64,000 bases of DNA. Source: Palsa-504 sp963806335 (GTDB taxonomy: Bacteria > Actinomycetota > Actinomycetes > Streptosporangiales > Streptosporangiaceae). This document shows positions 8,701 through 18,686 of the stretch, piece after piece. The stretch covers positions 463,651 through 527,650 of the forward strand of contig CAWDXO010000008.1 of NCBI GenBank assembly GCA_963806335.1, given 5' to 3'. A program made the position numbers and the translations under genes. The notes below the pieces were generated by a model. The model was not told where the DNA came from. It worked only from the letters and a program-made list of their open reading frames with translations, and did no database searches. Each line of letters opens with the position of its first letter. Positions within the stretch are counted from its first letter, which is position 1.

Positions 8701-11499
8701 GCCGTCGGATCGGCTACGGCCGCCGCGTAAACGGATCAGGCCGAGCTCTCGCGCCCGTGCCACGGCCTCGGTGCGGTTGGCCGCGCCGAGCTTGTCCATG
8801 ACGTGGCTGACGTGCTTCTTGACGGTATCGAGGGTTACGACAAGCTCGCTGGCGATGACCTGGTTCGACCTGCCCGCGGCCAGCATTCCCAGTACCTCCA
8901 GCTCACGGGCGGTCAGCGCCTCGACCAGGCCTGGCACCGCGGCGGTGCCCCGTCCGCCCGCTGGCGCTATGGCGGCCTTCGCCTCGAATGCGCGTTGCAG
9001 CCGGGCCAGGCAGCCGAGCGGGACTCTCGCAGCGTCCTGGCCGACCCGCTGGGCCGCGATCAGCCGGCCCAGCAGTGCGGCCATCGGCGGCCCCTCGTCG
9101 GCGAAGACCCGGACATAGCCCTGCGGGCACGCCAGGGTGAGCGTCCCGGCCAAGGCGGCCACCGCGGCGGCCTCCTCGCCGCTGGCCGCCAGCGCCAGCG
9201 CCCGCAGCGCGCCGGCCTCGATTAGACTGCCGGTCCGGTCCTGCGCCGCCGCCGCCGCGTGCAGCCGGTCCAGCAGCGCTAGTGCCTGGCCAGGCCGGCC
9301 TTCGGCGAGCAAGACCCGGGCCAGCACCAGATGCCCGGGCTCGCGGGGGTAGTCCGGCTCGTCGTCAGCGGCGAGACCGTTCTCCTGCGTCCAGCGGGCG
9401 GCTCCAGCCATGTCGCCCTGGGCCAGCAGCAGCCGGGCCCGCTGCGCCGGGACCGGATTGAGCAGGCCGGCCGGGCCCGGTGATGCCCGCACTGCCTCAC
9501 CGATCGCATCCAGGGCGCCTCTCGGATCGCCCGTTGCCTGCCGGATCCATGCCAGCGTCACCAGGCCCGCGGCCAGCGGAGGGGTGTAGACGAACTGCCG
9601 GCACAGCGCCACGCCCTCGGTGACGTGGCCCAGCGCGAAGTCGAGTTCGTTCCGCTGATAGGCCAGCTCGGCCAGGCCCACGTGCACGGGACCTGAGGCT
9701 GGCAGCGGCGTGCCGCCGGACCCGGCGGCGACCTCCAGCGCCTGCTGGCAGGTTCGGGCCGCTGCGTCCAGGCGCCCCCGGGCACGCTGAATCTGGCCGA
9801 GCTGATAGCTGCCCCATATAGTCACAGTGGCTTGCCCGGCCGCCTGCCACCCAGCGATGCCGGACACCAGGGCACGCTCGGCATCGGCGAGCCGGCCATG
9901 GAGCCACTCGGCCATGGCCAGCAGCCCATGCGCGATGGAGCGCACCATCCACTCGTCCTCGCCGAGCTCAGCCAGGGCACGGGAAGCGAACGCCGCCGTA
10001 CGCTCGGCATCGCCGCGGAGCTGGGCCACATAGCTGCGATCAAGCGCGATGTGCGCGGGGACGTTTGCCAGCAGGCTGGCGGCATTGCCCACAGTGGGCT
10101 CGAACGGCTCCTCGGCGGCGCCGGCGAAGGCGCGCTCCGCCGCATCGGCCGCGCGCTCGACCGCGTCCGGCTGGCCGCTGGCCGCCGCCATCTGGGCCTG
10201 CGCCAGCAGCAGCCGGGGACGGCACCGGACCAGCTCGCCCGGGAGCGCCGAAATCCACCGCTGGATCGTCGCCGCTTCGCCGCGCAGGTAGAAGACCGCG
10301 TCGAAGTGCTGCTCGATCAGCCGGGCGGCCCAGCTCATCTCCCCGGCGGCTACCGCGTGCCGGATCGCGTCATCGGCCAGCCCGTGCTCCTCGTACCACG
10401 CGGCGGCGTTGCGGTGCAGCTGCGGTACCCGGCCGGGTTGTTCGGCCTGCAGGCGGGCGCGGAGCAGGTCGGCGAACAGGTGGTGGTAGCGCCACCAGCC
10501 GCGCACCTCATCCAGGGGCACCAGGAACAGTCCTGCCGCCTCAATCTGCTCCAGCAGCGCCTGGCTTCCGGTACGGCCGGTGACCGCGTCGCACAGCGCG
10601 CCGGACAGCCGTTCCAGCATCGAGGTCTCCAGCAAGAAGGTGCGCACCTGCTCGCTCTGGTGCTCGAGCACCTCCTCGGCCAGATAGTCCAGCACGTACC
10701 GGTGGCTGCCGGTGAACGCCGCCACGAACCCGGCCACATCTTCCTGCCCCCGCAACGACAGGCCGGCCAGCTGCAGCCCAGCCGCCCACCCCTCGGCGCG
10801 GACCGCCAGCGCGGCCACCGCCGCGTCGGGCAGATCAGCACCGGCCGCCTCACGCAGCATGGCCGCTGCCTCGTCGGGGGTGAACCGCAGCTCGGCGGCG
10901 CGCAGCTCAGCCAGCTGCCCGCGGGCCCGCAGCCGTGCCAGGGCCAGCGGCGGGTCGGCGCGGCTGGCCAGCACCGGGTGCAGCCCCGGCGGCAGGTGCT
11001 CCAGCAGGAAACCCACCGATGCATGCACCGGCTGCGAGCCGACCAGATGGTAGTCATCTAGCACCAGCAGCATCTCGCCGGCCTGGGGCCGGGCGGTCAG
11101 CTCGTTGATCAGCGCCGTCACCAGCGGCTCGAATGACGGCGGCGGCGGCGGGCCTAGCAGCGGGCCTACCCGCTCGCTGATACCGGGGCACACCCCATCC
11201 AGCGCGGCCACCGCGTGGCGCCAGAACCGGGCCGGGTCGTTATCGCCGACATCCAGCGACAGCCAGGCCACCGGCCGCCGACCGCCCCGGGCCCAGTCGG
11301 CCAGCAACGCCGTTTTGCCGGACCCCGCCGGGGCACAGACCAGCACCAAGCCCCGTCCCAGCCCCTCATCGAGCCGGTCCGTCAGCCGCGGGCGGGGCAC
11401 GAAACCCGGCCGCGGGCCGGGCACATGCAGCTTGGTGGCCAGCAGCACATCCCGCCCGGCCGCCGCAACCTTCGATCCAGCCGCGGGCCGCTCAGTCAC
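8662..11499 (-). CDS. Large LuxR-family (LAL/MalT-like) transcriptional regulator
   Basis: 945 residues. It opens with DVLLATKLHVPGPRPGFV, followed by the Walker A motif APAGSGKTALL and a STAND ATPase region (LLVLDDYHLVGSQP). A TPR-rich middle rich in Ala and Leu follows, then a C-terminal LuxR helix-turn-helix (LTARELEVLGMLAAGRSNQV, VTLDTVKKHVSHV). The family norm ends at about RARELGLI; the last 22 residues come from antisense permease sequence, so the 3' end is a junction. It is an ATP-dependent activator of unknown regulon, paralogous to 13842-16726. Confidence 0.85.
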   Translation of the reverse strand: MTERPAAGSKVAAAGRDVLLATKLHVPGPRPGFVPRPRLTDRLDEGLGRGLVLVCAPAGSGKTALLADWARGGRRPVAWLSLDVGDNDPARFWRHAVAALDGVCPGISERVGPLLGPPPPPSFEPLVTALINELTARPQAGEMLLVLDDYHLVGSQPVHASVGFLLEHLPPGLHPVLASRADPPLALARLRARGQLAELRAAELRFTPDEAAAMLREAAGADLPDAAVAALAVRAEGWAAGLQLAGLSLRGQEDVAGFVAAFTGSHRYVLDYLAEEVLEHQSEQVRTFLLETSMLERLSGALCDAVTGRTGSQALLEQIEAAGLFLVPLDEVRGWWRYHHLFADLLRARLQAEQPGRVPQLHRNAAAWYEEHGLADDAIRHAVAAGEMSWAARLIEQHFDAVFYLRGEAATIQRWISALPGELVRCRPRLLLAQAQMAAASGQPDAVERAADAAERAFAGAAEEPFEPTVGNAASLLANVPAHIALDRSYVAQLRGDAERTAAFASRALAELGEDEWMVRSIAHGLLAMAEWLHGRLADAERALVSGIAGWQAAGQATVTIWGSYQLGQIQRARGRLDAAARTCQQALEVAAGSGGTPLPASGPVHVGLAELAYQRNELDFALGHVTEGVALCRQFVYTPPLAAGLVTLAWIRQATGDPRGALDAIGEAVRASPGPAGLLNPVPAQRARLLLAQGDMAGAARWTQENGLAADDEPDYPREPGHLVLARVLLAEGRPGQALALLDRLHAAAAAQDRTGSLIEAGALRALALAASGEEAAAVAALAGTLTLACPQGYVRVFADEGPPMAALLGRLIAAQRVGQDAARVPLGCLARLQRAFEAKAAIAPAGGRGTAAVPGLVEALTARELEVLGMLAAGRSNQVIASELVVTLDTVKKHVSHVMDKLGAANRTEAVARARELGLIRLRGGRSRSDGTVVPGHVGAGDE

Positions 11500-12243
11500 T
11501 GCTGACCTGCACGCTCACCGCCTCCAGCGATCTCTCGTGCCGCTGCCAGGGTAGACCCATCATAGTCGCAGGCTGGCCGGCGCAGTCGCGCCTCCAGCTC
11601 GCCCATCTCAACACCACCGGCCACGCTGCGGCATTCCCCCGGACATTCCTCGTACGACCCACGACCGGGCAGAATGTTCCGCGCCGTTCTTTCTGAGTAC
11701 GTGGAAGAGGCTGGTGTCATCCAGCGTGAACATGCTGATCCGGGTCCGTCGGCCGGTGTCCGTTTTCGTGCGCGGCGACACCGTGAGCATCGGCGGCGAG
11801 CTACTAGTCATCCCTGAAGGAGCGGGGCCGTGTCAAGCGGAGGGTTTGCGGGTTTTTGTCCGGGTTTCCGGACGGTTGCAGGGCATGCCGGACTGGCCCG
11901 CGGGCGTCCCCCGGGGCCTGGGTATTCCCTGTTTCCCGGCTGCTGCCGATCCGGGTGAGCGGCTCCGTGCGGGTCAAAGGACCGGGCGTAGCCTGGCCGG
12001 CGGAGCCGGCGCCCTTGACGCGCCGGGCCGCGATCCGGTAATCGGGCGGCGGGGAACAGGAGGATGTGTGGTTGTGGCTGCGGGCCCCATGGGCAGCTCC
12101 GGTGCTGGCGCGCCTGGCTGCGGTCATCCCTCCGGGTGGCCCGCGGTTCGCGGCCGCGGGGCATGGGGCTGGTCCGCGCGGGCAGCGGGATCAATCAGGA
12201 GCACGGCCACGCCGCGCGGGGCGGGGGCCAGACATGGGGGCGA
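11500..12243. other. Intergenic, no gene seen
   Basis: 740 bases. The first 60 resemble 8300-8375, upstream DNA of the duplicated LuxR fragment. I see no supportable gene in the remainder, which ends at the IS110 relic. Confidence 0.3.
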
Positions 12244-13251
12244 TCACGCGCTGCCCGCGGCCGGGCCTGCGTAGAAGACGCAGGTGAGCAGCTTGCGGGC
12301 CGCGGCGACCTTGGCGATGTTGCGCGCCTGGATGCCGCGGCGGGCGATGATGGCGTCCTTAAGCTCATGCACCGGGGTGCCGGCCGGGGTGCGCTGGACC
12401 GCCTCGATCACCGCCCAGCGCAGCGGCCGCGAACCCTGCTTGGTGATCCGGCCGCGGATCACCTTGGTATCGGAATCATAGTGCCGCGGGGTCAGCCCGG
12501 ACTGCGAGGACAGCCGGGCCGGGTGCCGGAAGCGGGTGATGTCGCCGATCCCGTCGACCGCGACCGGGCACCGGCCCGATCCCGGGCAGTTCCTGGACCG
12601 CGCGGTACCCGTCGTGCCCGGCCAGCAGGTCGGCGGTCGCCTGCTCCAGCACGGTGATCTCGCTGGACAGCCAGCCGATCAGCTGCCGCAGCGAGGCGAC
12701 CTTCCAGGAGTACGGCTGGGGCAGGCGCAGCTCATCCAGCCAGGCCGACCCCCAGGCGCCGAAGATGTCCGAGCAGGTCACCTCCACGCCGAGCTTGGCC
12801 AGCACCCCGTGGACCTGGTCCTTGCAGCTGGTGCGGATATGCACCAGCTCGCAGCGGTACCGGGTGATCTCCCTCAGCTCGCGGATCTCCGGCGGGGCGA
12901 TCCACGCCTCCGCCAGCCGGCCCATCCGCAGCAGGTCGGCCAGGTCGCGGGCGTCGAGTTCGTCGTTCTTGACCCGGCGGTGGCTGAAGGCCTTGACCCC
13001 CAGGGGAGCGCCAGGTGCACCTCGGCGCCGGCGGCCGCCAGCGTGTCCGCCGACTGGTACCAGCCGTAGCAGGCCTCCAGCACCACCTTGGGGTGCAGGC
13101 CCGCCCGCCTGATCTCCGCCGCCAGCCGCGCCGGGCTGTTGGTGATCCGCGCCGTGCCGAGCTTCTGGCCATCCTCGGTCATCCTGACCAGCACCGACCG
13201 TCGGCGGTGCAGGTCCATGCCCACGATCTGCGGGCCGTCGTACGCTTCCAC
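12244..13251 (-). pseudogene. IS110-family transposase, two frameshifts
   Basis: The DEDD recombinase domain is recognisable: IVGMDLHRRRSVLVRM, VVLEACYGWYQSAD, and after a shift near 12998 (one C missing) KNDELDARDLADLLRMGRL. A Transposase_20 region (VQELPGIGPV) then shifts again near 12590 into GLTPRHYDSDTKVIRGRITK and RPLRWAVIEAVQRT. The GTG at 13251 follows a GGGAGG motif. It sits between the LuxR gene and the C-terminal permease fragment and may have helped split the permease. Confidence 0.75.
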
Positions 13252-13351
13252 AAGGGGCCTCCCATCGTCGTAGATGACGTAGACACCCCGAGCATGAACT
13301 CTCGGAACAGCTACGGGGAGCGGGAGGCCCCGCTCCTTCATGGCATCAGGA

Positions 13352-13570
13352 GGTCGCGACGGTGCCCGGCAGCTACATGCCGATCCACTCCGGCATGCTG
13401 AACCGCATCTCCGACGCGTTGCCGGTGGGCCGTTCAACCTGGCCCTGATGGGCCCGTTCGCCCAGCACACCGGATTCGACTGGAAAGACCTCGGCGTGCT
13501 GCTGGCCTGGGGCGCCGCAGGAACCCTCATCGCCGTCCGCCGCTTCCGCTGGGACCCCAGACCCGAATGA
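13352..13570 (+). pseudogene. ABC-2 transporter permease, C-terminal fragment
   Basis: VPGSYMPIHSGMLNRISDAL, then after one missing C near 13425, PFNLALMGPFAQHTGFDW, KDLGVLLAWGAAGTLIAV and a basic tail RRFRWDPRPE. This is the end of the permease whose middle is at 8383-8700. The DNA CCGGCA[C/G]CTACATGCC is shared by both fragments at the break. Confidence 0.65.
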
Positions 13571-13596
13571 CCGCCGCTCCATACGGAGGTAGGTCA

Positions 13597-13802
13597 ATGT
13601 GTCCCCATCTACCCGCGTGCCCGGCGGCTGACCGCCCGGACCGTACCGCCGCCGCACCGTGGCCTCTCACCCCGAGCAGGGATGGGGCCTGCTCTGCAAC
13701 GGCGTGATCGTGTTCGACGACATGGGCGAGATCCGGTCCGGCGCCCGGGTCACTCCCCCTACGCGCCGCCGGGCGCGATCCCGGCTTCCCGCGGCGGCGT
13801 GA
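13597..13802 (+). pseudogene. DUF5999 family small protein, frameshifted
   Basis: ATG 13597 follows GGAGGTAGG. It opens MCPHLPACPAADRPD, then after one missing C near 13655 continues VASHPEQGWGLLCNGVIVF and DDMGEIRSG, the conserved core of DUF5999 (about 65 residues, widespread in actinomycetes, function unknown). With the missing base restored it would be close to full length. A second possible C deletion near 13760 affects the tail. Confidence 0.55.
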
Positions 13803-13841
13803 CAGACCCGTCCGAAGGAACCTGCCCATATCAGGCAGCGG

Positions 13842-16726
13842 CTAAGGGATCAGCCCTAGCTCCCGCGCCCGGATGACGGCCTCGGTGCGGTTGGCCGCGC
13901 CGAGCTTGCCCAGGACGTGGCTGACGTGTTTCTTGACGGTGTCGAGAGTGACCACGAGTTGGCTCGCGATGGCCAGGTTCGACTTTCCTGCCGCCAGCAT
14001 CGTCAGCACCTCCAGCTCACGGCTGGTCAGCTGCTCGACTAGGCCCGGCGTCGCCGGGGGGGCAGTGCCGGACCGGGGGCCCGCCCAGTGTGCCGGACGT
14101 CAAAGGCGCGCTGGAGCCGGGCCAGGCAGCCGAGCGGGACCCCAGGGGCGTCGGCCCGCTGGGCCCTGATCAGTCGGATCAGCAGAGCGGCCATCGGCGT
14201 CCCCTCGTCGGCGAAGACCCGGACATAGCCCCGCGGGCAAGCCAGCGTGAGCACGTCGGCGAGGGCGTTCACCGCGTCGGCGTCCTGGCCGCAGGCGGCC
14301 AGCGCCTGCGCCCGCAGCGCGCCGGCCTCGATCACGCTGCCGACCCGGTCCTGGGCGACCGCCGCCGCGTACAGCCGGTCCAGCAGCGCGAGCGCCTGGC
14401 CAGGCCGGTCCTGGGCGAGCAGGATTCGGGCTAGCGCCAAGTGCCCCGGCTCGCGTGTGTAATTTGGCTCATCGTCCGGGCCGAGGCCGTTCTCTTGCGG
14501 GAAACGGGCCGCTGCGGCCAGATCGCCCTGGGCCAGCAGCAGCCGGGCCCGCTGGGCGGGAACTGGGTTGAGCAAGCCGGCCGGGCCCGGCGAGGCCTGC
14601 ATGGCCTCGCCGGTCGCCTCCAGCGCCCCGGCCGGATCACCGGTGGCCTGCCGGATCATCGCCAGGATGGCCAGGCCGTTGGCCAGCGGGGTGGTGTAGA
14701 CGAACTGGCGGCATAGCGCGATGCCCTCGGTCGCGTGCCGCAGGGCGAGGTCGAGCTCGTCCCGCTGGTAGGCGATCTCGGCCAGGCTCACATACGCAGG
14801 GCCCGCGGCCGGCGGCGGCCGACCGGACGTGACCAGGCTGTCCAGGGCCTGCTCGCAGGTCAGCACGGCCGCGTCCAGGCGGCCCTGGGCGCGCTGGATC
14901 AGGGCAAGCTCATAGCAGCCCCACGCGATCAGCGTGGGCTGGCTGGTCTCGCGCCACCCGGTGACGCTGGACGCAAAGGCGCGTTCGGCCTCGGCGAGCC
15001 GACCATGCAGCCATTCGGCCACCGCCAGGAATCCGTGCGCGGTGGCGCTCAGCATCCGTTCTCCGGGATCGATCTCGGCCAGCATCTGCGCGGCAAACGC
15101 GGCTGTGGCCTCGGCGTCGCCACGGAGCTGGGCCAGCGCGCCGCGGTGTAGCGTGGTCAGGGCCGGGACATTGATCAGGTGGCTCGCCGCGACCCCGGCC
15201 GTCGGCTCGAACGGCTCATCGGTCCAGCCGGGAAGCGCGCACTCGACCGCGTCCAGGAGCGGCTCCACGACCTCGAGGCGGCCGCTGGTGGCGGCCATGA
15301 GAGCCTGCGCCAGCAACAACCGGGGGCGGGACCTGACCACCTCAGCGGGGAGGAACGACAGCCACCGGTGGACGGTAGCCGCCTCGACGCGGAGGTTGAA
15401 GACTTCGTCGAAGTGCCGCTCGATGATCCGGGCCGCCCAGAGCATCTCCCCGGCGGCGGCCGCGTGGCCGATGGCGTCATCGGCCAGCCCGTGCTCGGCG
15501 TACCAGGCCGCCGCGTGGCGGTGCAGCTGCGTCACCACACGTCCGGGCTGCTCTACCTGCAGGCGGGCGCGGAGCAGGTCGGCGAACAGGTGGTGGTAGC
15601 GCCACCAGCCGCGCACCTCATCCAGCGGGATCAGGAACAGGCCCGCCCGCTCGGCCTCCTCCAGCAGTGTCTGGCTGCCCTCGCGGCCGGTGACGGCGTC
15701 GCACAACGGGCCGCTGAGCCGCTCCAGCACCGAGGTCTCCAGCAAGAACGCGCGCACCTGCTCGCTCTGGAGCTCCAGCACTTCCTCGGCCAGGTAGTCC
15801 AGGACGTACCGGTGGCTGCCGGTGAACGCGGCCACGAACGCGGCGGCATCGTCGTGTCCGCGCAGTGACAGCGCGGCCAGCTGCAACCCAGCCGGCCAGC
15901 CCTCGGTCCGGGTCGCCAGCGCCGCCACGGCGGCATCGGGCAGGGCCGCGCCCGGCCCGGCCGCCACCTGCTGCAGCAGGGCCGCCGCCTCGCCAACGGT
16001 GAACCGCAGCTCGGCCTCGCGCAGCTCAGCCAGCTGTCCACGCGCGCGCAGCCGCGCCAGCGCCAGCGGCGGGTCACTACGGCTAGCGAGCACCACGCAT
16101 ATCCCCGCCGGCCGGTTCTCCAGAAAGAACCTGAGCGATTCGTGCACCGGCTGAGAGCCGATCACGTGGTAGTCATCGAGGACCAGCAGCATCTTGTCGT
16201 CACCCGGCGAGGCGGCCAGCTCGTTAATCAGGGCCGTCACCAGCGGTTCGAACGACGACGGAGCGGGCGGGCCGAGCAACGGGGCGACCCGTTCGCCAAC
16301 CGCAGGACGTGCCCGCTCCAGCGCAGCCACCACGTGGCGCCAGAACCGGGCCGGGTCGTTATCCCCTGCGTCCAGGGATAGCCACCCGGCCGGGTACTGG
16401 CTGCGCCAGGCCCAGTCAGCTAGCAGAACCGTCTTGCCGTATCCGGTCGGCGCGGAGACCAGCACCAGCCCTCGCGTCAGTCCCTCATCGAGGCGTTCCG
16501 CCAACCGCTGGCGCGATACCAGATCCGGGCGCGGCCTGGGCACATGCAGCTTGGTGGCCAGCAAGAGATCTCGCTCGGAAACCACCTGCGATGGCGCCGT
16601 GAACGGCGGCTCAACCATATCCCCCGCCTGCCCGGTATTTCCGCCGGTAACCGCGCACCACGAGCGCGAATGCGCCGGCACTTCCGTGCCTTCGCGGCCG
16701 CGGAAGATTCCGCCCGGCATGTCCAC
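13842..16726 (-). pseudogene. Second large LuxR-family (LAL) regulator, one frameshift near the 3' end
   Basis: Paralogue of 8662-11499 with the same order: LLLATKLHVPRPRPDLV, Walker A SAPTGYGKTVLL, LLVLDDYHVIGSQPVHES, a TPR-like middle, and a LuxR domain. The frame breaks near 14055 in a run of seven C on the coding strand; eight would restore PATPGLVEQLTSRELEVL through RARELGLIP and the stop at 13842. It may be intact in the organism. The GTG at 16726 gives MDMPGGIF; ATG 16618 (MVEPPFTAPS) is the likelier true start. Confidence 0.7.
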
Positions 16727-16738
16727 TTTCGGGTGACG
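16702..16738 (-). repeat. LuxR leader repeat, copy 1
   Basis: On the minus strand CGTCACCCGAAAGTGGAC, then ATGCCGGGCGGAATCTTCC, overlapping the proposed 5' end of the LAL gene. Near-identical copies lie on the plus strand at 21544-21580 and 23673-23709 without a gene behind them. Confidence 0.65.
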
Positions 16739-16834
16739 CCCAGCGTGCCGGCCTTCGTTACCTTCGGCTCACAGACCTGCCCGACGTTGATGACAGCAGC
16801 GCTAGCGGCAAGTCCTACCGGAAGGAAGCCTTAC

Positions 16835-17053
16835 ATGAAACAGATCCAGAAGGCCAAGCGCCATCGCGGATCGGCCAGCGGACGGCAAGAGCACCTGGCC
16901 GTCGACCCGCGCGACCCGGACATCGTGCACGCCCACCGGATCGCCCGTCGCAGCAGCCGTCCTGCTGCCAGTCGGGTCCGGTCTGGCAGCCACACCCCCG
17001 CCGCGCCGGTCCCGGGCAGTAGCAGGTCATGGCCAGCTCCCTGGTCCTGCTGA
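16835..17053 (+). CDS. Small basic protein upstream of whiB7-like gene
   Basis: 72 residues starting MKQIQKAKRHRGSASGRQEH, then LAVDPRDPDIVHAHRIARR, strongly basic. GGAAGGAAG lies a few bases before the ATG. The conserved-looking part is the first 40 residues; the rest is Pro/Ser-rich. It overlaps the WhiB start by 25 bases in another frame. It could be a leader-type ORF for the WhiB gene or a small DNA-binding protein; the function is not known. Confidence 0.5.
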   Translation: MKQIQKAKRHRGSASGRQEHLAVDPRDPDIVHAHRIARRSSRPAASRVRSGSHTPAAPVPGSSRSWPAPWSC

Positions 17054-17342
17054 CCACGCAGGCAGCGGCACTGGATGACCCGCTGCCGTGCCGCCGCGAG
17101 AACCCGCAGCTGTGGTTCTCGGATCTGCCGGCCGACCTAGAACTCGCCAAGGCATACTGCCAGCCCTGCCCGATGCGCCAGGTCTGCCTGGCCGGCGCGG
17201 TCGAACGCCACGAATCGCACGGGGTCTGGGGCGGCGAGATCTTCACCCGCGGCGCGATCATCCCGGAGAAAGGCCGCGCGGCCGACCGTCCAGCGGGCCG
17301 AGGCCCGTTATCGGAGTTGACGCGCGCGCGTTTGACGCCTGA
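17029..17342 (+). pseudogene. whiB7: WhiB7-like iron-sulfur transcription factor (frameshift before AT-hook)
   Basis: MASSLVLLTTQAAALDDPLP opens the frame, then four Fe-S Cys: one after DDPLP (PC), then CQPCPMRQVC, followed by the turn GVWGGEIFTRGAI. One missing C near 17270 throws the frame; restored, it gives EKRPRGRPSSGP with the AT-hook typical of WhiB7, and a stop at 17342. WhiB7 proteins act with the housekeeping sigma factor to induce intrinsic antibiotic resistance genes. The adjacent MFS and MMPL genes would be natural targets, though nothing here proves this. Confidence 0.7.
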
Positions 17343-17418
17343 GGTGAGCCACGAAACACCGATGAGCAGGCAGCCCAGGCGAGTCGGGCGGAGCCCGTCA
17401 CGGGTTACCCGCCGCCGG

Positions 17419-18120
17419 TCAGGACACCGCGACGTGCTGGTGGGCGACGGCGAGGGCGATGCCGAACGCGTCGGCAAGCACGACTGCGGCGATCAGGGAA
17501 AGCGTCCACCAGCGCCGTCCGGCGGCGGTGCGCGCGAACCAGCGGCCGGCGAGCAGGAGCAGCAGGCCCTGGATCAGGAACCAGGGCTCGAACACGCCGA
17601 GATCGAGCAGCGCCGCGTGGTTCTTCTGCGCAGCCGTCAGCGGCTCGGGATAACTGACAGCAGAATGCGCGCCCGCGAGGTAAAGGCCCTTGGTGACCAC
17701 CCCGTAAAGGCCGTGTGAGACGGACACCACCGAGCCGAGCCACAGCGGCGTCAGCATGACCAGGGCCGGTGGCCGGCGAGCCCAGGGCCTGGTGAGCCCG
17801 AAAAGCAGCGCCGCCCCGGCCGCCAGCAGGACCGAGACGATCGCGTTGGTCGCGTGCAGGCCGGGCAGGCCGGCCGTGGCCGCGCCGCCAGGTAGCCCCC
17901 AGGTCCCTCCGAGGGCCCAGTACAGGTGAATCGGGATGCCGGCGAGAGCGGCCAGTGCGGCGAGATAGACCATGAGCCGTCCGCGCCGCGCCACGCTCGC
18001 GCCCGCCGGCGGCGTCCGGTTGTCCGGCAGCGGAGCTCTCGGCTGTGCCGTTTCCGGCGCCCTAGCCGGGCCCGATCGGTGGCCGGAACCGGCTTCGGAT
18101 GTGGTAGCCATCCTGTGCAT
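17419..18120 (-). CDS. DUF3995-like integral membrane protein
   Basis: 233 residues with a disordered Pro/Arg-rich N-terminal 45 residues, then four to five hydrophobic helices. IPIHLYWALGGTWGLPGG (near residue 60) is the DUF3995 hallmark. ATG 18120 has AGGAAGG about eleven bases upstream. The function is unknown. It is convergent with the WhiB gene. Confidence 0.7.
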   Translation of the reverse strand: MHRMATTSEAGSGHRSGPARAPETAQPRAPLPDNRTPPAGASVARRGRLMVYLAALAALAGIPIHLYWALGGTWGLPGGAATAGLPGLHATNAIVSVLLAAGAALLFGLTRPWARRPPALVMLTPLWLGSVVSVSHGLYGVVTKGLYLAGAHSAVSYPEPLTAAQKNHAALLDLGVFEPWFLIQGLLLLLAGRWFARTAAGRRWWTLSLIAAVVLADAFGIALAVAHQHVAVS

Positions 18121-18155
18121 CTAGGAACGTACCTTCCTGGTTGATCCAGCGGGGA

Positions 18156-18660
18156 CTAGCTCGCGCGGGCGCTGTGCCAGGCGGCACTTTCGACGAAGTG
18201 GGTGTCGAACCGGTCTTGCAGTGCCAGCAGGATCTCGCGGGGTTCGGTGCCCGCGCGCGGGCGGACGAGGTGGCGGAAGTAGTCGAATCGCTGGATGCCG
18301 GGGGTGATGATGATCAGTGCCTCGGCGGCGGAGCCGCGATGCGCGCCGAGCGCGTGGGCCAGGCCCGGGGGCACGACGAGCAGGTCGCCGGCGGCCGTGG
18401 TGATGACGTCGTCCCCGGCTAGGACGTCGAGTTCACCGCTGAGGATGAAGGACAGCTCGGAGGTCTTGTCGTGGCGGTGCGGCACGGCGCCGTCGGCGCC
18501 GCGGGCGAGCGTGACCCGGTGGCTGCTGAGCGCGCCTGCGGTCGTGCTGCTGTCCGGCCAGCAGCACGTGCCCGGTGGAGTCGAGGCGCTCAGCCTGGCC
18601 GGCCCGGACCAGGGCGGGCCGGCGCGGGTATGGATAGAGGGTGGTCTTGCTGGTTGTCAC
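18156..18660 (-). pseudogene. Cupin-domain protein, frameshifted
   Basis: GTG 18660 follows AAAAGGAGAATGGC. The first frame gives TLYPYPRRPALVRAGQAERL and STGHVLLAG; after an indel near 18555 the second frame gives TLARGADG, VPHRHDKTSELSFILSGELD and LVVPPGLAHALGAH, a cupin with the metal-binding HxH...E and later H. About 165 residues when repaired. It sits 26 bases after the MFS gene on the same strand. Confidence 0.65.
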
Positions 18661-18686
18661 GCCATTCTCCTTTTTTGGTAGGAGGG

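Noticed and set aside
9832..11061. Long plus-strand frame opposite the LAL regulator
   Set aside because: Shadow of a high-GC gene: rich in Arg, Gly and Gln with no motif, while the opposite strand shows Walker A and HTH motifs.
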